Assembly: GCA_020631735.1 (NCBI GenBank)
Contig: CM036162.1
Coordinates: 96,265,666 to 96,329,665 of the forward strand
Direction: 5' to 3'
Length of the DNA stretch: 64,000 nucleotides
From: Saccharum officinarum
Lineage: Eukaryota > Streptophyta > Magnoliopsida > Poales > Poaceae
The translations under genes were made by a program, and so were the position numbers. A model generated the notes under the pieces. That model saw nothing but the letters and a program-made list of their open reading frames with translations, had not been told where the DNA came from and searched no databases. This document shows, in pieces, positions 58,268-64,000 of this stretch. Positions within the stretch are counted from its first letter, which is position 1; every line of letters begins with the position of its first letter.

Positions 58268-59034
58268 TCGAGAGGCTTGGCCTCAATCCGTATCCGTAGG
58301 CTTGGCCTCGGATTCAGCAAACTGATCTCACCCGACACACAGACAGACTCGCTGCAACGACGGAATAGAGAGATCTACTATAAGCACATATACAACTAAA
58401 AGGTACGAAACCCTAGAGATAGCAAGCATATGTGATACGATGAGAATCGAGACGTGAAGCTACCTCAGATCGACGAGACGACGGTGACAAGATGAGGTGA
58501 CCTAGATCGCGAGATTCCCGAAATCGCCGGACGAGCTCTGATTTGCCGAAACAAGATGCAATTAGGATTAAAAGAAAGAATTACGGCAAACCCTAGCGAG
58601 GAGGTCAAGGTGACGCGAAACAACCTCGCGAAGAAGACGACGCGTGACAAAACCTCGACGACGAACTATCAAACGACATTACGTGAACCCTAGGGTTAGG
58701 GTTAGGGCAACTCGACGAAGATCGATCGGAGGCGAGCGAGAGGCAGCCCACTACCGGAGATGATGCTGGCAAGCAAGGAGCGCGGCTCACCGGCGGCAAG
58801 GTCACGTGCGGGCGGCGGTGGCGCGGTGGCGAGCGGGCGGCGGTGGCACGTGCGTGCGGCTGGCGTGGGCAGGGCTGGCGCGCGCGGGAGCGAGGGCCGG
58901 CGTGGGGCAGGAGACGCGGCTGAGGCGCGGCGGCGGCTGCGGCGGAGGCGCGGCGGAGGCTGCGACGGAGGAGAAAGCGCGGCGGCGGCGAAAAAAAAAT
59001 CTCGGGCGGATTAGAAGAAACGACCGAGTACGAA
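58268..59034 (-). other. Leader between the internal U3-like array and the envelope-like ORF
   Basis: No protein is recognised. The part at 58740-59000 is very GC-rich and low in complexity. On the minus strand a GAG|GTAGCTTC donor near 58463 and a TCGTTGCAG acceptor near 58354 could bound a short 5' UTR intron; this is speculative. Open frames here are Arg/Ala-rich products of the GC bias. Confidence 0.4.
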
Positions 59035-59408
59035 CCGTTATATGAAGGGTCAGATCCGCTCGACGCGTGATGACCGGACACGGTGGTCATTATGACCGGA
59101 CGCGGTGGTGCAGCGTCTGGTCACACTCCAGTAAGCTCCTGGAGTGACCGGACGCGTCCGGTGAGGACTGACCGGACGCGGTCAGAGTCCGATCGAGGGG
59201 AGCTCGGGAAATCGTCATGAATGACCGGACGCGGTGGTGATAACCGGGACCGGACGCGGTGGTCAACAGCGGCGCGTCCGGTGCAGCGTCCGGTCACTAG
59301 ATCTGGAGTTTGTCTTCTGGATGACCGGACGCGCTGGTGGACGCCGGGACCGGACGCGGTGGTGAAGCATCACTGCGTCCGGTGCAGCGTCCGGTCCAGC
59401 GTCCGGTC
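59035..59408 (-). promoter_or_regulatory. U3-like repeat array inside the older element
   Basis: Copies of GACCGGACGCGGTGGT, GACCGGACGCGTCCGGT and GTGCAGCGTCCGGTC fill 59072-59408. On the minus strand TAACGG follows at 59035-59040, 32 bp after the array, as in the LTRs (25-27 bp). A TATAA-like CATATAAC overlaps it (59037-59044), but there is no TATAAATA at the LTR-like distance. It lies after RT and about 770 bp before the envelope-like start codon. It may be an internal promoter or a rearranged LTR piece. Confidence 0.6.
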
Positions 59409-59909
59409 ACTGTTCTTCGCCCTTCTTCGTTCCGAACTACGACGCGACTTCTCCCAATCAGGTTCCAATTCAAAAAGACACAAATAAATACCAATTGGAA
59501 CATGATATGAGTGACCTCACTCAAACCCTCAAAAAAAATTTTAAAAAAAGAGATTGCCTTAGGCTAGTATTATTTTTAATAAAATAGGCAATAAACACCC
59601 AAGGAGCAACGTATGGCCATGCAATAGAGTTTTTGAACCTATAGGAGCATCAAAATGCTCTCTCTATCCATGGACGAACACAGAGGTTGCTCAAAGCTTA
59701 ACCGAAAAGAAATGACAAGAACAACAACCATGCATATGCAATGCAATACAAGAAGGTAAAACTAGAATGCTTGTCAAGTTTGATCCACGGTTAGGCTTCT
59801 TCACTCCTCCAAAGAAGGGTTATCGTAACCGTGTTAGCCAAGCCCTAAAAACATTGCGATAAAATAAACATGACATATTATACAATGCAATGCAAGGGAC
59901 AACACACGC

Positions 59910-61480
59910 TTATTTTTTAAAGTTACTAGAATCAAGCACATTGAGTTCACTTCTTAACCTACAAAAGGTTGCCTCATCCAAAGGTTTAGTGAAGATATCC
60001 GCTAATTGATTTTCACTTCTTACACCTTCTAGTGATATGTCATTTTTAGCAACATGATCTCTTAGAAAGTGATGGCGGATATCAATGTGCTTGGTGCGAG
60101 AGTGTTGAACCGGATTGCTAGCAATTTTAACGACACTTTCATTATCACATAAAAGTGGCACCTTTTCAAGAACAATTCCATAGTCTATGAGGGTTTGCTT
60201 CATATATAAGATTTGTGCACAACAAGCCCCCGCGGCAATGTATTCCGCCTCGGCGGTGGACAAAGCCACACTATTTTGCTTTTTAGATGACCAAGATACT
60301 AAAGATCTTCCAAGCAAATGGCACCCTCCGAATGTGCTTTTTCTATCAATTTTGCAACCGGCATAGTCCGAATCGGAATAGCCAACTAGTTGGAATCTAG
60401 CTCCTTTGGGATACCAAAGACCAATGCTTGAGGTGAGCTTAAGATATCTTAGGATTCTTTTTACGGCACTTAGGTGAGGTTCTTTAGGGCACGCTTGAAA
60501 GCGGGCACACATGCACACACTAAACATGATATCGGGCCTAGATGCGGTAAGGTACAACAAGCTACCAATCATAGAACGGTAGAGAGTTTGATCAACCGGT
60601 TTACCTCCCTCATCTAGGTCGAGATGTCCATTTGATGGCATTGGGGTCTTGATTGGTTTGCATTCTTCCATCTTGAATCTTTTGAGAAGATCCTTGGTAT
60701 ACTTTTCTTGAGAGATGAAAATCCCTTCTCTCATTTGCTTTACTTGAAATCCAAGGAAGAATGTGAGCTCACCAATCATTGACATCTCGAACTCCTTCGA
60801 CATCAATTCACCAAATTCCTTGCAATAATCTTCATTTGTTGATCCGAAGATGATATCATCAACATATACTTGACAAATAAAGATTTCCCCATTAAACTTC
60901 TTGGTGAATAGTGTGGTGTCGACCTTCCCAATGGTGAAGCCCTTCTCAATGAGGAAGTCCCGGAGGCGCTCATACCACGCTCTAGGGGCTTGCTTGAGCC
61001 CATATAGCGCCTTGGACAACCTATAGACATGATTAGGATATCTAGGGTCTTCAAACCCGGGAGGTTGATTAACATAGACTAGTTCATTTATAAAGCCATT
61101 TAAGAATGCACTTTTCATATCCATTTGATATAGTTTCATATCATGATGTGATGCATATGCAAGGAGGATACGAATGGCTTCAAGTCTTGCAACGGGTGCA
61201 AAGGTCTCTCCAAAATCAAGACCTTCAACTTGAGAGAACCCCTTTGCAACTAGTCTTGCCTTGTTCCTCACCACTATGCCTTGGTCATCTTGCTTGTTTT
61301 GGAACACCCACTTGGTTCCAATGACTCTTGCACCTTTAGGATGCTCTTCAAGTGTCCATACTTGATTGCGGGTGAAGTTGTTCAATTCTTCATGCATTGC
61401 ATTCACCCAATCCGGATCTTGAAGAGCTTCTTCTACATTCTTAGGTTCAACGCAAGAGACAAAAGAGTGATGTTCAACAA
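59910..61480 (-). CDS. Reverse transcriptase-RNase H of the older Sirevirus-type element
   Basis: 498 codons from the first Met (61406). The frame opens about 25 codons further upstream and is entered by a frameshift near 61480-61490. Counting from that Met, the first catalytic Asp is in [11 protein letters not shown] (residue 96) and YVDD is at 181-184. RNase H carries ALSTAEAEY, and the end reads [12 protein letters not shown]. It is close in sequence to the RT at 7371-9071 but clearly a different family. The catalytic motifs are intact. Confidence 0.9.
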
Positions 61481-61767
61481 AAAGAAGCTAGTTTTTGAGA
61501 TCGAGTCATTACTCCCTTTGTGGGACTCCCTATGATGAGATCTTGTGGATGTGCTTGAAGTAGTGGTGAGTTTCTTCTATCAACCACTTGAGGAGGTGGA
61601 TGGGGAGCATCAACATCTTGAGCTTGTGCCTCGGCTTGTTCATGAGAGACATAAGTGTCTTCATTTTCAACTCTCTCATTCTTGTCATCATCTTGAGGCA
61701 TACGTGATGAAGATAGTGGATCAACAATTTGTACATCGTCATCATCATCTTTTGGCTTGATGTCTCC
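61474..61767 (-). pseudogene. Integrase-RT linker of the older element, truncated
   Basis: Acidic linker sequence (KNERVENEDTYVSHEQAEAQ) followed by the [13 protein letters not shown] motif that normally runs into RT. A one-base change in a T run near 61486-61490 puts it out of frame with RT. It is cut at 61767 by the next LTR, so integrase and gag are missing from the window. Confidence 0.7.
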
Positions 61768-63864
61768 TGTAACACTTCAAGTGTTTAGTCCTTAATTGCA
61801 TTGCATTTGCATTGCATAAGCATAAGCATGCATCATTCATGTTTGTTATTTTATGTGATGCAACAACTGTGATTGTTTTAGAAGTTTTATTTGGCTCACA
61901 TCATGAGATACTTGATAGTTGGTGTGACAAAAAGGTAGAGTAGTCAATTATGTCCTACAACACCTTAGTTATACCTAGGGTAACTCTTGGAGCAAGGTTC
62001 ATGTTGGCCAAAATTACTAAAATGCCCTCCAAGAGATGGTTGACCACCATTTGGCCCTAGAGTGATCTGGTTTGACCAATTAAAAAGTCTAGTTTAGAGA
62101 TCTTGCATGGAGGAGCAACCTTAAGCAAAGTTGTAGAGAATTTCATAAGGAACAAAAGTTCTAATATGGCCATCTCATGAAAATGACCAGAACATGCTCA
62201 AAAATGGCCCACAAGTCAGCTTGAGTGGTGATCAACACTTAGAAAAATTCTAAGTCTGGAATTTGGACTTTTCTGTTTCACTGTACCTCACTTTGACAGC
62301 TTGTAACTCACAAACCAGACCAAACCAGTCCTTGAGCCAATTGACAAAGTTGTTGCCCACACATAGCTCTACAACATTGTCAATATCACCATCACCTGGT
62401 TCTCAATAGTTTAGGAGATGCAGTGTCAAGAAAATCGGGTTTCAGTCGGCATTTTGACTGAAACTAAGTTTCAGTTTCAAGGGTCACCACTTTGGAGCCT
62501 TGTAGTTTCAAATCCAGGCCGAACCAGTCCAAACTCCAATTGACAAACTTGTAGACCGCATGTAGCTCTACAAAATTGGTGTAATCATCTTCGACTAACT
62601 CAAGCTGGTTTAGGAGATATTCTTCGTTGAAATCACGCTGTCAGTCTGTCTTTGAGGCTCGGTTTCAGTCACAAGCTCGAACACCGGCATGTCGTGGCGC
62701 GCGGGCAGAAGAACGGCGACGCGTGGCGACCGAGCGCTGCCATTCCCTCCACGTCGCGAGCCCGGGCGTGAGTTGAACACCGAGCGGCCACCTCCACCCC
62801 CCCCCTCACGCGCGCTCATTCTCTTCTTCCTTCCTCTCGCTCTGGCCGGGCTCACCGAGGCGGAAACCGGGACGCCATTGCCGCCATAGCCATCTCCGAG
62901 CTCGCGCACTCACCACCGCTCGCCGAACCACGTCCATCCCTCCGCCTCCCCGTCCTACACCTCCTCGACCCGTTGGTAGGTTGGATTGAGCCTGAGGTGA
63001 GCCGCATTGCCGTTTCCGCCCGCTCACCGAAGCTCACCGGAGCTCCGCCATGTGCGGGTCACCGTGGCCAGCACCACACAGTAGTTCCCCGTCTGCCTTC
63101 ACCCACGTTTTCCCTCCCTGTCACGTGTAGATGCTAGGATGAAGATGTTACCGCCAGTATCGGGGCAGCCATGACGGAACGAGACCGTGCACGGCCGCGC
63201 CATGGCCGCCGGCCAGGTGCTCACGCGGTCAAGCGGTTCCGCTCCATTCCCGTCCGTGTGAGTGGTCTCGAGAGGTCCGCTAGGAGTCTAGGAAGGTGAC
63301 GCGCCCTTCGGTGGGTCGTGCGACGGCCGGGACTCGCCGGCGTACCGCCAGGCACCACGGCCGTCCGCCATCGCCGTCGGCCTAGGTGCTGCGGTGCATC
63401 AGCTTTGGGGAAAAGGGGTAGCCTCGGTGCGGTTAGGTCTGGGCAAGTCGCCGGTGAACTTGGATTGGTCGGAGGAGCCACCGACGGCGAGAAATTTCTC
63501 GCCGGAGCTCGTGGCCGCCGCTTCCCTGTCCTCTGTCCCTGACCGCGGGGACCCACCTGTCAGGTGCCGCGCGCGGGCGCGGGACGACCGAGCAGGCCGC
63601 GCGTGTGCGTCGCGGGCCGCGCGGGCGAGTCGCGGGCCGCGTCCTTTCCCGGGCCGGCCCAGTATAAAAGGAGATCTTTTTCTTTTTTATTTATGCTACA
63701 GAATTTTGGTTAAGTTTGGAAAATGTAGATCTAGGGTTTTAATGATCCAAAAATTATGAGATAAATTTTGTTAGGGTCTGCATGATGTGTAGTATTTTAG
63801 AAAAATATAAATCTGGTATGTGATGTTTGTTTTCTGGGATATTTTAAATAGGTCTTTGAAAATG
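61768..63864 (+). mobile_element. LTR of a Ty3-gypsy-like element, running into the gap
   Basis: It starts TGTAACACTTCAAGTG directly after the older element's linker. It is at least 2.1 kb long and gives no sustained protein. A plus-strand TATA box (TATAAAAG, 63663-63670) after a GC-rich stretch fits an LTR promoter near the U3-R border. The TGTAACAC start and long GC-graded LTR resemble grass Ty3-gypsy (Tekay/Del-like) elements. No internal domain is available to confirm. Preceding 5-mer: TCTCC. Confidence 0.55.
62260..62660. repeat. Diverged tandem repeat in the gypsy-like LTR, period about 200 bp
   Basis: Two units share CC(A/G)AACCAGTCC, CAATTGACAAA(G/C)TTGT, TAGCTCTACAA and GGTTTAGGAGAT-like phrases in the same order. 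Old, with many substitutions. Confidence 0.6.
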
Positions 63865-63964
63865 NNNNNNNNNNNNNNNNNNNNNNNNNNNNNNNNNNNN
63901 NNNNNNNNNNNNNNNNNNNNNNNNNNNNNNNNNNNNNNNNNNNNNNNNNNNNNNNNNNNNNNNN
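63865..63964. other. Assembly gap of 100 N
   Basis: Exactly 100 undetermined bases, a conventional gap of unknown size. The last 36 bases (63965-64000) cannot be placed relative to the LTR on the left. Confidence 0.99.
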
Positions 63965-64000
63965 GATCCACAGTAAACAACAGGAGCTAGTCTCTGGGGT

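Larger units (their letters stand above)
43631..61767 (-). mobile_element. Older Sirevirus-type element with envelope-like ORF, nested and truncated
   Basis: It runs on the minus strand from a 3' LTR (43631-45242) through a polypurine tract, an envelope-like ORF (45694-46334 and 56389-58267), a U3-like array (59072-59408) and RT-RNase H (59910-61480), into the integrase-RT linker, where another element cuts it at 61768. The gag-only element at 46335-56383 is inserted inside it, so its own length here is about 8.1 kb. Integrase, gag and the 5' LTR are not in the window. Pol followed by an envelope-like ORF is the arrangement of env-bearing Sireviruses such as SIRE1. Several frameshifts show it is dead. 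Confidence 0.85.

Noticed and set aside
58686..58705. GGGTTAGGGTTAGGG as interstitial telomere repeat
   Set aside because: Only two or three units and not the plant TTTAGGG type. It lies in element sequence.

Overview
This is plant nuclear DNA, most likely from a panicoid grass of the Andropogoneae (Saccharum, Miscanthus or Sorghum type). I infer this from GC-rich first exons, GT-AG introns, long-LTR Ty1-copia elements of the Sirevirus type, and the CCGG-rich palindromes in their LTRs. No database was searched, so the species is an inference. All differences between repeats were counted by eye.

Layout. 1-491 is the end of an LTR. 1983-3906 is a solo LTR. 4290-14727 is a complete Sirevirus-type Ty1-copia element on the minus strand, with 2.0-kb LTRs and the 5-bp target duplication GTCAC. 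15712-16274 and 18572-19121 are two related hAT-type MITEs with perfect 8-bp duplications. A poly(A)-ended retroposon at 16456-18130 lies between them. A low-copy gene island follows: a secreted GH35 beta-galactosidase with 19 exons (19428-25088, +), the replication factor MCM10 with 9 exons (28924-31758, +), an SKP1-like SCF subunit with 2 exons (32893-34860, -), and a single-exon DUF4408/DUF761-type protein (38270-38881, -). These genes are separated by MITEs, a Mutator-like non-autonomous element and tandem duplications. From about 41 kb to the end the window is nested retrotransposons: a probable solo LTR (41091-41901); an old LTR fragment (43168-43630) interrupted by an older Sirevirus-type element (43631-61767, -) with an envelope-like third ORF; a young gag-only LTR element (46335-56383, +) inside that ORF; and a Ty3-gypsy-like LTR (61768 onward) that cuts the older element just before a 100-N gap.

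How the parts relate. The two intact elements have LTR pairs that differ at only about 0.5 % of sites, so both inserted recently. The gag-only element has an intact 677-codon gag with four zinc knuckles but no pol, so it must borrow enzymes. It shares its tRNA-Met primer site, polypurine tract and promoter layout with the pol-bearing Sirevirus-type elements, which are plausible helpers. The four host genes show no functional link beyond adjacency.

Most interesting signals: (1) a shared U3 promoter module (palindrome array, then TAACGG, then TATA at near-constant spacing) in otherwise different LTR families; (2) a copy of that module inside the older element, upstream of its envelope-like ORF; (3) an inverted repeat that brackets the polypurine tract/LTR junction in all three elements where the junction can be seen; (4) the young gag-only element itself.
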